Source: Acidobacteriota bacterium (GTDB lineage Bacteria > Acidobacteriota > Thermoanaerobaculia > Thermoanaerobaculales > Sulfomarinibacteraceae). Taken from it: a stretch of DNA of 58,336 nucleotides. Of this stretch, positions 34,277 to 43,123 are shown piece by piece. The notes under the pieces are model-generated. The model ran no database searches, was not told the origin of the DNA, and saw only the letters and a list, made by a program, of their open reading frames with translations. Every line of letters begins with the position of its first letter. The stretch's first letter is position 1. Position numbers and translations under genes: made by a program. The stretch spans positions 1-58,336 of the forward strand of contig JAADFK010000224.1 of assembly GCA_013152925.1 (NCBI GenBank). The letters are read 5' to 3'.

Positions 34277-35293
34277 ATGAGGATGAAACCGGTTCCAAGG
34301 GGTACGACCCGCTCGTTCCTCCGGGTGTTCTGGATCAGCTCCTTCGTCCTGGCCATCGGGACCCTGGGGTACATGGCCCTCCAGAACGCGCCGCCCCTGG
34401 ATGCCCTCTACATGACGGTCATCACCGTCACGACCATCGGCTATCGCGAGGTATTTCCCCTGTCCACGGCCGGCCGCTGGTTCACCATGTTCCTGGCGCT
34501 CGCCGGCGTCGGCATCATGCTGTACGTGGTTTCCATCGTGGCCGCGGTCATCGTCGAGACCGATGTTCGCCGCGTGCTGGGCCTGAGAAGGGAGCGCCGA
34601 ATGACCAAGGAGCTTTCAAGCCACATTGTCGTCTGTGGTGCCGGAAGGACCGGACATGCCCTGGCCGAGATCCTGGCCTCCAAGGGGGCGACCTTCGTGG
34701 TCGTGGACACGGACCCCGATCTCTGCCGGCAGCTGGAGGGCCGCGGTGTGCACGTGGTGGACGGTGACGCCACGACCCGGGAGGCTCTGGAAGCCGCGGC
34801 CATCGTCCGGGCCTCCACGCTCATCGCCTGTCTGGGTGACGATGCCCACAACGTCTACACGATCCTGCTGGCACGGCAGCTCAACCCGCGGATCAACATC
34901 GTCGCACGCGCGCTCGAGGAAGGCTCCGAAGAACGTCTCCGGCTGGCCGGCGCCGACCGCATCTTCAACCCCTACCGCACCGGCGCCATGCGGCTCGCCT
35001 ACACGGCGTTGAAACCGGCCGTCGTCGACTTTCTCGACGCCTCCCTGCCCGGCTCCGGGAGTGGCGGCCTCGAGCTGGCGGAGGTCCAGGTCCGGGAAGA
35101 CAGCGGCCTCGCCGGCAAGACCCTGGCCAGCGCCAACGTACGCCAGGCCTACGACGTCATCGTCGTGGCCATCAGGCGCCCTGGTGAAAGCACCTTCAAC
35201 CCACCACCCGACATGAAGATCAGGCCCGGGGACGTGCTCGTGGCGCTGGGACCCACCGCGGGCCTCGAAGCTCTGGAGCGGGCCTCGTCCTGA
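34277..35293 (+). CDS. two-helix K+ channel with RCK (TrkA-N/TrkA-C) domains
   Basis: The 338-residue product has two membrane helices (about residues 14-36 and 70-92) enclosing the pore loop TVITVTTIGYREV, an RCK nucleotide-binding domain starting HIVVCGAGRTGHALAE near residue 118, and a TrkA-C domain over the last 80 residues (DSGLAGKTL...IRPGDVLVALG). The filter reads TIGYRE in place of TVGYGD. Kch/MthK-type proteins of this layout pass K+ and are gated by ligands on the RCK ring. It stops 10 nt before the convergent asparaginase gene. Confidence 0.92.
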   Translation: MRMKPVPRGTTRSFLRVFWISSFVLAIGTLGYMALQNAPPLDALYMTVITVTTIGYREVFPLSTAGRWFTMFLALAGVGIMLYVVSIVAAVIVETDVRRVLGLRRERRMTKELSSHIVVCGAGRTGHALAEILASKGATFVVVDTDPDLCRQLEGRGVHVVDGDATTREALEAAAIVRASTLIACLGDDAHNVYTILLARQLNPRINIVARALEEGSEERLRLAGADRIFNPYRTGAMRLAYTALKPAVVDFLDASLPGSGSGGLELAEVQVREDSGLAGKTLASANVRQAYDVIVVAIRRPGESTFNPPPDMKIRPGDVLVALGPTAGLEALERASS

Positions 35294-35303
35294 CGTCGCC
35301 CCT

Positions 35304-35813
35304 TCAGTGCTCCCGGCGGCGGAAGCTCAGGGTCGTGCGGTCCTTGAATACGCCCGGGAAGGGAAGCACCCGGTTATGGAGGACAGCGTAAACGCCGGGA
35401 TCCACAAGCCGCGCGGCCAGCAGCGCTTCGGTGACGTTCTGGACGGCGTCCGTGTCGCGGAACTGGTAAGGCCGCATGGCCCCGGTCAGGATGACGGGGA
35501 CCTCCAGGTCTTTCCCGAGCTCTCGCTGGATCGCCTCGCCCGTCTCGGCCAGGGTGTCGGTCCCGTGGAGGACCAGCACCGCGTCGGAGCCCGGCAGGGC
35601 GTCCCGGACGGCCGCCAGTATCCTCCGGCGGTCCTCGTCGGTCATGTCCAGCGAGTCCTTGTGCATGACGTTGACGTGCCGGATGAACAGGTCGGGCAGC
35701 CGCAGGCTCCCGAGGATCTCGTCGAGCACGGAACGGTCGTTCCGGAGACTCCCCTCGAGCTCGTTGTAGGTCTTTTCGATGGTGCCGCCCGTCGTCAGGA
35801 TCGTGATCCGCAT
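35304..35813 (-). CDS. one-domain asparaginase-family protein
   Basis: The 169-residue product has the first catalytic motif ILTTGGTIEKTY and the second VLHGTDTLAETGEAIQ, followed by VPVILTGAMRP. Classical L-asparaginases are about 330 residues with a second domain; here only the N-terminal catalytic half exists and the stop codon follows a compact C-terminus. Such short forms are known in other bacteria, so this need not be a truncation. ATG 35813 has GGGAGGAG upstream; the ORF-track extension to 36179 is noncoding. Confidence 0.85.
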   Translation of the reverse strand: MRITILTTGGTIEKTYNELEGSLRNDRSVLDEILGSLRLPDLFIRHVNVMHKDSLDMTDEDRRRILAAVRDALPGSDAVLVLHGTDTLAETGEAIQRELGKDLEVPVILTGAMRPYQFRDTDAVQNVTEALLAARLVDPGVYAVLHNRVLPFPGVFKDRTTLSFRRREH

Positions 35814-35848
35814 GACCGTCACTCCTCCCCGGAGCTTTCCGACCTTAC

Positions 35849-35854
35849 ATGATA
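35849..35854 (-). promoter_or_regulatory. -10-like TATCAT for the asparaginase gene
   Basis: TATCAT on the minus strand lies 35 nt before the ATG, allowing a conventional leader with the GGGAGGAG ribosome site. No -35 stands out. Confidence 0.35.
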
Positions 35855-35973
35855 CGACATGGACCGCTGTCGCACCACGATCCTTGCCAGGGCCCGGCCA
35901 TCCCGCTCCCCGGGCGATGGAAGAGCCACCGGGGCCCCGGCCATCCCGGCACGTCCTGTGCCCGGAAACAGGA

Positions 35974-35979
35974 TAGAAT
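35974..35979 (+). promoter_or_regulatory. -10 hexamer TAGAAT, leaderless start candidate
   Basis: TAGAAT differs from TATAAT at one base and stands six bases (gggccc) before the ATG of yqgE. No Shine-Dalgarno is seen. Confidence 0.5.
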
Positions 35980-35985
35980 GGGCCC

Positions 35986-36561
35986 ATGGTGGAGACGTCG
36001 ACGCCGCTGGCTGGCAACCTGCTGATCGCCATGCCGAACCTGGTGGATCCGAACTTCTGGCGCACCGTGGTCCTCCTTGGTGTGCATGGTGAGGACGAGG
36101 GAGCCTTCGGCCTGGTGATCACGCGACCGCTGGAGGTGACCATGGCCGACGTCCTCCGCGAGATCGGCGAGGAGAGCACGGCGGAGGGCTACCCCGAGGT
36201 GCTCGCGGGTGGCCCGGTGGAGCCCACCAACGGCTTTGTGCTCTTTGACCAACCCAAGTGCGTCAACGATCAGGACATGCTGCGAGTGGGCCCGGATATG
36301 GCCATCTCCGGCAACACACGAACCCTGATCCGCCTGGCCCGCGGCATTCCCGGAGTCCGGTACAACCTCGTGCTGGGGTACTCGGGATGGGCGCCGGGCC
36401 AGCTGGAACGGGAGATCGAGGAGAACTCCTGGCTCGTCGCCCCGGCCTCTCACGATCTCGTGTTCGAAACCCCTTACGAGCAGCGCTGGACGGCATCGCT
36501 GCGATCCATCGGCGTCGATCCGGGAACCCTGGTGGACATGGGCTCTGCCTCGCCCAGCTGA
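35986..36561 (+). CDS. yqgE: YqgE/AlgH (UPF0301) family protein
   Basis: The 191-residue product carries the family hallmarks PLAGNLLIAMPNLVDPNFWRTV at the N-terminus, GAFGLVITRPLE, VLAGGPVEPTNGFVLF and LVLGYSGWAPGQLEREI. The family is widespread; its biochemical role is not settled. Length is normal. It has its own putative promoter and a terminator, so it is likely monocistronic. Confidence 0.94.
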   Translation: MVETSTPLAGNLLIAMPNLVDPNFWRTVVLLGVHGEDEGAFGLVITRPLEVTMADVLREIGEESTAEGYPEVLAGGPVEPTNGFVLFDQPKCVNDQDMLRVGPDMAISGNTRTLIRLARGIPGVRYNLVLGYSGWAPGQLEREIEENSWLVAPASHDLVFETPYEQRWTASLRSIGVDPGTLVDMGSASPS

Positions 36562-36633
36562 GCCCCCTCCCCACCGCCCGCCCCCTGATATCGGCCCCGT
36601 CGCCCCCCCGGAGAGACGACACCCGAACGGCCT

Positions 36634-36660
36634 CCCCAGATCCGGCCGGTCCTGGGGGTT
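36634..36660 (+). terminator. terminator after yqgE
   Basis: CCCCAG-AT-CCGGCCGG-TC-CTGGGG folds into a stem with one internal mismatch, followed directly by GTTTTC. It overlaps the left arm of the inverted repeat described next. Confidence 0.6.
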
Positions 36661-36822
36661 TTCGTCGCGAGACCGGGGAGGTGCCCGCCAGTGTGGTGTT
36701 TCGATCAAGGCGCCGCCGAGGCGTGCTGGAGGCACGCCGCAGGCGCCGCCGCCGTGAGAAACGCCGCAATGGCCGGCACATCCCCGGTCGCAGCAGAAAA
36801 CCCCCAGGACCGGCCGGATCAG
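36637..36822. repeat. 186-nt foldback element with about 50-nt near-identical arms
   Basis: The left arm (36637-36690, CAGATCCGGCCGGTCCTGGG...) and right arm (36769-36822) are inverted copies that differ at a few bases only. Between them GGCGTGC-TGGAG-GCACGCC forms a further hairpin, flanked by GGCGCCGCC on both sides. The right end covers the stop codon of the polysaccharide export gene. It fills the gap between convergent genes and could work as a bidirectional terminator, be a MITE-like insertion, or encode a structured RNA. Confidence 0.8.
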
Positions 36823-37703
36823 AAGAACCGGCGCTTGACGAAGATGACGTCGTCGGCCTTGATCGGCGGGTCTTCCTGCTTCCCGTGGCGGATCTTCTTG
36901 AGGTTGTACTTGAAGGTCGTGCTCTTGCCGTCGGCCTTGCGGCGAATCTCCACCTCCTGGGATCCGAACTTCCCCAGGCCGCCCGCCTCGGAAATCGCGG
37001 CCATCAAGGTCTCTCCAGGCGACAGCTCGTACTGGCCGGGGTTGTTCACCTCCCCGGTCACAAAGAAGATGGCCTTCCGCCGCACGGCGATGATGTCCCC
37101 TCCCTTGAGGATGACGTCATCCATCTGACCGTTGACCAGCTCCTTGCGAGGCACGTGGATGACCGACAGGGCACCACCGACCACTCCCTTCTCGTTGCGG
37201 CGCAGCTCGATGATCTGGCCGGCATCATTGGTGAAGCCCCCGGCCTCCGCCAGAAGCTGGGTCAGGGTGGTTACGCCCTTGAGATAGTACGTGCCCGGCT
37301 TCCTCACCGCTCCGAGAATGACCACGGGAAGCGATCCGAACTGTTTGACCACCACCTCGATCTGAACGTCGACGTAGTAGTCCTTCTCGAGACCTTCCGT
37401 CAGCCGCCTGGCGATCTCGGCTTCCGTGAGCCCCGCCACGTGGACCCTGCCGAGAAAGGGGTAGGTGATGGTGCCGTCCTGGTCGACGGAGAAGCTGCCC
37501 GAGATCTCGGCATGGTGAAACGCCGTCACGCCGATGATATCGCCCGGACCCACCCTGTAGCCCACCGGCCTGGACACATCGGGAACCGCCGAGGCACCAG
37601 GAGCCTGTGCTCGCCCGCCAGCTGGTGTTTCCTGGGACCATGCGGCACAGGCCACGAGCAGAACAATCGCAACAACAGCTCGAGAAAGAACACGCCTTTT
37701 CAT
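36819..37703 (-). CDS. polysaccharide export protein (Wza-like, Poly_export and SLBB domains)
   Basis: The 294-residue product has a signal peptide (VVAIVLLVACAAWSQ), a polysaccharide-export domain beginning YRVGPGDIIGVTAFHHAE and two SLBB-type repeats (VILGAVRKPGTYYLKGV; VTGEVNNPGQYELSPGE). Such proteins form the periplasmic/outer-membrane channel of capsule or exopolysaccharide export. No lipobox cysteine is seen after the signal. ATG 37703 is chosen over the track's 37721. The upstream barrel gene in the same direction is 189 nt away. The polymerase and glycosyltransferases are not in the window. Confidence 0.9.
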   Translation of the reverse strand: MKRRVLSRAVVAIVLLVACAAWSQETPAGGRAQAPGASAVPDVSRPVGYRVGPGDIIGVTAFHHAEISGSFSVDQDGTITYPFLGRVHVAGLTEAEIARRLTEGLEKDYYVDVQIEVVVKQFGSLPVVILGAVRKPGTYYLKGVTTLTQLLAEAGGFTNDAGQIIELRRNEKGVVGGALSVIHVPRKELVNGQMDDVILKGGDIIAVRRKAIFFVTGEVNNPGQYELSPGETLMAAISEAGGLGKFGSQEVEIRRKADGKSTTFKYNLKKIRHGKQEDPPIKADDVIFVKRRFF

Positions 37704-37892
37704 GACGTTTGAGACTAGCATAACTCTCCCGCGATGTGGCCAGCGGAAACCACCGCTCGTTCACTTTGAAAGGGAATCCTCGGAGAGCGACCCCGGCCGC
37801 TCGCCGCAGTGTCTCACGCCGGTACAGCAATCATGTTCTCAGAACAGCAGACACGGTCGCACCGGCCCGAACGAGCACCGCACAGGGCTCGC

Positions 37893-39134
37893 TCAGAAGC
37901 CCACCGTCAGGCCGATGAGAAAGACGTTGGCCGTGTAGGAGTACGGATGCAACGAATCACGCTTCTGGTGGGTGAAGGTCCCCCGCAACGAGAAGATCGA
38001 GGACAGCCGGTAACCAACACCGAGACCATAGGTCGTGATGTCGTCGGACCGGTCCTGTCCGGTGACGACATCCGGCTGACTGTAATCGTTGTTCTGGTAG
38101 CGCAGCCGGGCGTGGGCGAAGAAACGGTTGAGCTGGAGCTTGTAGAGAAGCCCAGCTCCGGCCGCCACATAGTGGCTCTGGAACTGATAGTTGGAGGGGA
38201 AGTCCTGGCGGATCAGATCGAGGCGAAGCACCGATCCATGGGCCAGGGTCCAGTCGAGGTCGCCCCGGATCACCAGACCCGATGCGTCACTGGGCTTCGG
38301 CAACCCCTCGACCTTGTTGTACGATGTGCTGCGCCAGCCAACCTCGATCCTGGAAGCCCACACCGGCGTGATCTGGCCATCGAAGGAGGCAACGATCTCG
38401 TCGGACGAGGATTGCCTGTATCCGAAGGTGTCCTTCGGGTTGAACTCCTCGTGGTTGTAGATCAGCCCTCCCGTCAGCGTCGGGCTGATCTGGTGAATCC
38501 ACCCCGCGCCCAACCGCGTCTTGTCATAGTCGTAAAAGCTGCCCCGATCCCTCGCGTCGTAGGAGATGGTCTCGTAGGAGCCCCGGAATGAGATCCCATT
38601 GGTCGGGCTGATCCAGTAGTCCATCCTCAGTTGGAAGAAGTGTTTGTCGAACTGCTGATCGCCGTAGACCAGCTCGCCGCCGGGATCGACCTCCCGAGTG
38701 TCCAGGTTGGCCGACACGAAGCGGTAGAGCGCGTCCAGCTTGAGCCCGTTGGCGAAGATGAAGTTCCCATCCAGATCGACGAAATGGGACCACTTATTCT
38801 TGAGGTCGATGGTCTGGTAATTGCGGTACAGCGGGACGTACGAAAGCCGGAGGTAGGACTGGTTGACGGGCAACTCGAACATCAGCTTGGCGCGGGCCAC
38901 GATCATGTCGTCGCTGACGGGATTGTCCGGCGTGAAAAAGACATTGTCCCGCGATTCCCAGGTCAGATCGAAAGCCGGGCTGAAGAGGAACGGACCCAGA
39001 TTGATCCCCTCGGAGCTGTTGACCGGCAAGCTCCCCTTCGGTTCGCTGAGGGGCGAGGCCGTTTGCGCCATCGCCACGCTGGATGCCCAAACCAGCAGGG
39101 CGGCGCAACAGAGCGTGAAGCCGATTTTTTTCAT
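37893..39134 (-). CDS. outer-membrane beta-barrel protein of the exopolysaccharide type
   Basis: The 413-residue product has a signal peptide (LLVWASSVAMAQ) and alternating amphipathic strands throughout (for example YLRLSYVPLYRNYQTI, GISFRGSYETISYDAR, RIEVGWRSTSYN) and ends on phenylalanine (LIGLTVGF), the classic C-terminal signal for the BAM complex. It resembles barrels linked to polysaccharide export loci. ATG 39134 has GGAGG upstream. Its G+C is lower than that of the surroundings (28 of 60 bases at 38761-38820). Transported substrate not known. Confidence 0.8.
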   Translation of the reverse strand: MKKIGFTLCCAALLVWASSVAMAQTASPLSEPKGSLPVNSSEGINLGPFLFSPAFDLTWESRDNVFFTPDNPVSDDMIVARAKLMFELPVNQSYLRLSYVPLYRNYQTIDLKNKWSHFVDLDGNFIFANGLKLDALYRFVSANLDTREVDPGGELVYGDQQFDKHFFQLRMDYWISPTNGISFRGSYETISYDARDRGSFYDYDKTRLGAGWIHQISPTLTGGLIYNHEEFNPKDTFGYRQSSSDEIVASFDGQITPVWASRIEVGWRSTSYNKVEGLPKPSDASGLVIRGDLDWTLAHGSVLRLDLIRQDFPSNYQFQSHYVAAGAGLLYKLQLNRFFAHARLRYQNNDYSQPDVVTGQDRSDDITTYGLGVGYRLSSIFSLRGTFTHQKRDSLHPYSYTANVFLIGLTVGF

Positions 39135-39355
39135 CCCAACCTCCAGACCGCTCTTCAAGAAGCTAGGTCATAGCATACACAGTCCCACCAATCTTTTCAA
39201 CAAAGCGGAGCTCACGCTTTCCAAGAACCCGATCCGGGAAAACCGGAGCGAAATTCGCGCCTCTTTCGGATTCCATTTTTCCGGAATATCTCCTGGCCGC
39301 CACAAAGAACCCGGCACCGCCCAAAACCACCCTCGGCCATCGCTTTGGAGCTCCG

Positions 39356-42300
39356 TCAATTGATGACTGCCGGAGCCTCATTCCCGGCATCCGCGGCGAT
39401 CGTGGACGGCCCATGCTCTCCGTTGGCCGGCCGTGTTGTGAATTCCAGCTCCACCCGGCCCTCACCGAGGAGCCGGTCCAGGGAAGCCCGCAGCTTTGGC
39501 GATGGATCGACACAGAGCACCGGCGGGGCCCACATCCGCGCCCGAAAGATGCCTTTTCTGACCAGCTCGAAGCGCACACCCAGCCGCCCGGAGTGGGCGA
39601 GAAGCAGCTCGCGGAGCTGCTCCAGGAGGGGCTCATCCACCTGGTCGAGGTCGAGGATGATGCGCAGCGCCGAGGCATCGCGCAGCTCGATGCCCTCGAG
39701 CGGCACGACCTCCTCGACCATGAGCTCCACATGGTCCCCATCACCCTTGAGGGAACCGGTCACCAACACCGCCCGGCCCTCCTCGAGGACGCCGTTGACC
39801 TGGTCGAAGGCATCGGGGAAGACGACACATCGAAGGGTTCCGCTGGGATCCTCCAACTGGAACGACGCCATTCGCCGCCCCCGGTTTCGTCCCTCCTTGC
39901 GAATGGTCATCACCTTGAGCCCGGTGAGGAGCCCACCCACCGAGACACTCTCCCAGCCCTCCGCCAGCCTCGTGGGAAGCTCGGCCACGCGGCTGTTGGC
40001 GTAGGTTTTCAGTGGCTCCTCGTAGCGGTCCAGGGGATGGCCCGACAGGTAGAATCCCAGGACCTCGCGTTCCCAGGCCAGGCGCTCGGCGTCCTCGGCC
40101 GGCCCCGCCGAGTGGAGGCTTGCCTCGAGCTCTTCGGAGGGGAGCGCCTCGAAGAGGAAACCTTGGCCGAGCTCCCCCTGCTCGCGTTCCCTCGATGCCA
40201 TCTCCGTCAGCCGCTCCAGATTGTCCACGAGGCCCTTGCGCGTGATCCCGAAGGCGTCGAAGCAGCCGGCCTTGGCCAGGCATTCGACCACCTTGTGGTT
40301 GACCGTCCGCGCCGGTAGCGAGCGGAGAAAGTGGGCCACAGAGTTGAAGCCGTCCTCGCACTCCCGGACCGTGAGGATGGTGCTGACGGCCGCCTCCCCG
40401 ACCCCCTTGACCGCGATCAATCCGAAACGTATCCCCTCCGGCTCCACGGTGAAGGGAAGCTGGGAGGCGTTGATGTCCGGAGGCAGGATCGCGATCCCCA
40501 TGTGCCGGCAGCGCCCCAGGTACATGGCCAGCTTGGCCGTGTTGGACGCCTCCGATGTCAACATGGCCGCCATGAAGTGCGCCGGGTAGTGGGTCTTGAG
40601 ATAGGCCGTCAGGTACGCCACGTGGGCGTAGGCCACCGAGTGGGACTTGTTGAAGCCGTACTGGGCGAAGGGCACGATCTGTTCCCAGAGCCGGCGCATC
40701 TTGGCCTTGGGATGACCCTTGGCCACACCCCCCTGGACGAAGTTTTCACCCTCGCGATCGATGATCTCCTTCTTCTTCTTGCCCATGGCCTTGCGCAGGG
40801 TGTCGGCCTGCGCCATGGTGAAGCCGGCGATCTTGACCGCGATCCGCATTACCTGCTCCTGGTAGACGATGATGCCGTAGGTCTCGGCCAGGATCTCTTC
40901 CAGCTCCGGGAAGATGTAGGTGATCGGCTTGTTCCCGTGTTTCCGGGCCGCGTAGTCGTCGATGAACTGCATGGGGCCGGGCCGGTAGAGCGCGTTGAGG
41001 GCTGCGATGTCCGGAAACGCCTGGGGCTGGACCTTCCGCAGGACGTCCTTCATGCCGGAGGATTCGAACTGGAAGATGCCGTCGGTGTCGCCCTCGGAGA
41101 AGAGCCTGTAGACCTGCGGATCGTCGAAGGGAATCGTTGCGAGGTCCGGTGGCTCACCCTCGCTCCGGGCGATGGATTGCAGGGTATCGGCGATGACGGT
41201 CAGCGTCTTGAGACCCAGGAAATCCATCTTGAGCAGGCCCAGCGCCTCCACATCGTCCTTGTCGAACTGGGTGACGATCTCGTCGTGCCCCGAGCGGTAG
41301 AGCGGCACCAGGTTGACCAGGGGCTCCGGCGCAATGACGACACCCGCGGCGTGGACACCGCAGTGGCGGGCCAGTCCCTCGAGGTTGGAAGCCGTTTCCA
41401 CCAGCTGGCGGACATCCTCGTCACCCTCGACCAGCCCCCTGAGCTCCGGGGAATCCCGCAGGGCCTGCTCGATGGTGATGTTGAGCTCCTCCGGGATCAG
41501 CTTGGCGATACGATCCACGTCGTTGTACGGCATGCCCATGACACGTCCAACATCCTTGACGGCCGACCTGGCCTTGAGCACGTTGAATGTGGCGATCTGC
41601 GCCACGGACTCGTTGCCATACCGCTCGCGCACGTACTGGATCACCCGGTCCCGCTCCCGCTGACAGAAGTCGATGTCGATGTCCGGCATGGAAATCCGCT
41701 CGGGGTTGAGAAAGCGCTCGAAGAGCAGATCGTACTCCAGGGGATCGATGTCGGTGATACCCAGGGCGTAGGAGACCACCGACCCCGCGGCGGATCCGCG
41801 GCCCGGCCCCACGGGCACGCCGTTGTCCTTGGCGAACCGGATGAAGTCCCAGACCACCAGGAAGTACCCCGGAAAGCCCATGCCTTCGATGATCTCGAGC
41901 TCGTGGGCCAGACGTGACCGGTACTCATCCGCCCCATGTCGGCGCTTCCTGCCATCGGCCAGCCGGGCCTCGAGCCCCTCACGCGCCTGCTCCGCCAGGA
42001 ACGATGCCGTGGTGTGGCCCCTGGGCACGGGGTAGGAGGGCAGGTGGAGGGTCGAGGTATCGAAGAGCACGTGGCACCGTTCAGCGATCTCGACGGTGCG
42101 CTCGCAGGCGCCCGGGTAGCCCGCGAAAAGAGCGTGCATCTCCTCCGGCGTCTTGACGTAGAACTGCTCGTTGTAGGCGTAGGAACGCTGGATCTCCTCC
42201 ATGTTCTTCTTGTTCTGACCGATGCCGATCAGGACCTTGTGCGCGAGCAGGTCCTCCGGGCTGTGAAAGTGGCAGTCGTTGGTGGCCACCAGTGGAATGC

Positions 42301-42931
42301 CCGTGGCCCCGGAAAGGGCCGTCATTCCCTCCCGAACGGCGGCCTCGTCGGCCGAACCGTGATCCTGAATCTCCAGGAAGAAGCTGTCCGCTCCCAGGAT
42401 CTCCCGGTACTGCTCGGCCGCCCGGCGGGCGCCGCCGGCGTCCCGCCCCAGGAGCCGCCGGGAAACCTCTCCCGACAGGCATGCCGACAGGCCGATCAGG
42501 CCCTCCGCGTGCTCGGCCAGCACCTCCTTGGAGATCCTCGGTTTGTGATAGAACCCGTTGAGGTAGGCCTCGGTGACGAGCCACACAAGGTTCCGGTAAC
42601 CCTGCTGGTTCTCGGCGAGCAGCACCAGGTGGTCGTAGGGCTTCCGGCCCGAAACGGGCTTCCGTTCCCGGTGATCGGCCGGCGCCACGTACACCTCGCA
42701 GCCAAGCACGGGACGCAACCCCGCCTTGAGGGCTGCCCGGTGGAACTGGAAGGCACCAAAGAGATTACCGTGGTCGGTGAGGGCGACGGCCGGCATTCCA
42801 GCAGCGGCGGCCTGCTCCACAAGGCGCGGGATCCTGATGGTGGCATCGAGAAGGGAGTAGTGGGTGTGCAGGTGGAGGTGGACGAAAGGCGGGCTCTCCT
42901 TGCGGCGCGTCATGCCCCGATGATAGTCCAT
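39356..42931 (-). CDS. dnaE: DNA polymerase III subunit alpha
   Basis: The product is about 1191 residues. The N-terminal PHP domain keeps its metal motifs (VHLHLHTHYSLLDA, LTDHGNLFGAF, GCEVYVAP), which hints at an active PHP rather than the degenerate E. coli form. The polymerase core has GPGRGSAAGSVVSYALGI and the catalytic PDIDIDF. A helix-hairpin-helix and an OB-fold domain follow, as in DnaE1. It is the replicative polymerase. ATG 42931 (MDYHRG) has GGAAGG in front; MTRRKE at 42913 is the alternative. A CGGATA tandem and no gene lie upstream. Confidence 0.97.
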   Translation of the reverse strand: MDYHRGMTRRKESPPFVHLHLHTHYSLLDATIRIPRLVEQAAAAGMPAVALTDHGNLFGAFQFHRAALKAGLRPVLGCEVYVAPADHRERKPVSGRKPYDHLVLLAENQQGYRNLVWLVTEAYLNGFYHKPRISKEVLAEHAEGLIGLSACLSGEVSRRLLGRDAGGARRAAEQYREILGADSFFLEIQDHGSADEAAVREGMTALSGATGIPLVATNDCHFHSPEDLLAHKVLIGIGQNKKNMEEIQRSYAYNEQFYVKTPEEMHALFAGYPGACERTVEIAERCHVLFDTSTLHLPSYPVPRGHTTASFLAEQAREGLEARLADGRKRRHGADEYRSRLAHELEIIEGMGFPGYFLVVWDFIRFAKDNGVPVGPGRGSAAGSVVSYALGITDIDPLEYDLLFERFLNPERISMPDIDIDFCQRERDRVIQYVRERYGNESVAQIATFNVLKARSAVKDVGRVMGMPYNDVDRIAKLIPEELNITIEQALRDSPELRGLVEGDEDVRQLVETASNLEGLARHCGVHAAGVVIAPEPLVNLVPLYRSGHDEIVTQFDKDDVEALGLLKMDFLGLKTLTVIADTLQSIARSEGEPPDLATIPFDDPQVYRLFSEGDTDGIFQFESSGMKDVLRKVQPQAFPDIAALNALYRPGPMQFIDDYAARKHGNKPITYIFPELEEILAETYGIIVYQEQVMRIAVKIAGFTMAQADTLRKAMGKKKKEIIDREGENFVQGGVAKGHPKAKMRRLWEQIVPFAQYGFNKSHSVAYAHVAYLTAYLKTHYPAHFMAAMLTSEASNTAKLAMYLGRCRHMGIAILPPDINASQLPFTVEPEGIRFGLIAVKGVGEAAVSTILTVRECEDGFNSVAHFLRSLPARTVNHKVVECLAKAGCFDAFGITRKGLVDNLERLTEMASREREQGELGQGFLFEALPSEELEASLHSAGPAEDAERLAWEREVLGFYLSGHPLDRYEEPLKTYANSRVAELPTRLAEGWESVSVGGLLTGLKVMTIRKEGRNRGRRMASFQLEDPSGTLRCVVFPDAFDQVNGVLEEGRAVLVTGSLKGDGDHVELMVEEVVPLEGIELRDASALRIILDLDQVDEPLLEQLRELLLAHSGRLGVRFELVRKGIFRARMWAPPVLCVDPSPKLRASLDRLLGEGRVELEFTTRPANGEHGPSTIAADAGNEAPAVIN

Positions 42932-43071
42932 CTTCTCGCCTTCCGGGCGCACCTCCCATGAGCCACAACGACCGGCCCGTACCATTGCAGCGGCCAGCCA
43001 CCTCAGGAGGGATCAACCCGCGCGGACCGTGGACCGGCTCAGGAAGCCACCAAGAGAACAGTGTCCCGTGT

Positions 43072-43092
43072 ATCCGTTTATCCGTTTGTCCG
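43072..43092. repeat. short tandem ATCCGTTT repeat
   Basis: ATCCGTTT occurs twice in tandem followed by GTCCG, in the gap between dnaE and the pseudokinase gene. On the minus strand it reads CGGACAAACGGATAAACGGAT, about 140 nt upstream of dnaE. Either a repeated binding site or chance. Confidence 0.3.
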
Positions 43093-43123
43093 ATCGCAGC
43101 GGGAAACCGCCCGGCTCCGCGGG

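Noticed and set aside
33769-34374. Longer start for QueF at 34374
   Set aside because: The added residues lie over the start of the K+ channel gene, have no homology and lack a ribosome site; ATG 34185 has GGGAGG.
37704-37892. Small gene between the export protein and the barrel
   Set aside because: The plus-strand frames listed (37702-37938, 37736-37918) have no ribosome site and lie partly antisense to the barrel gene.
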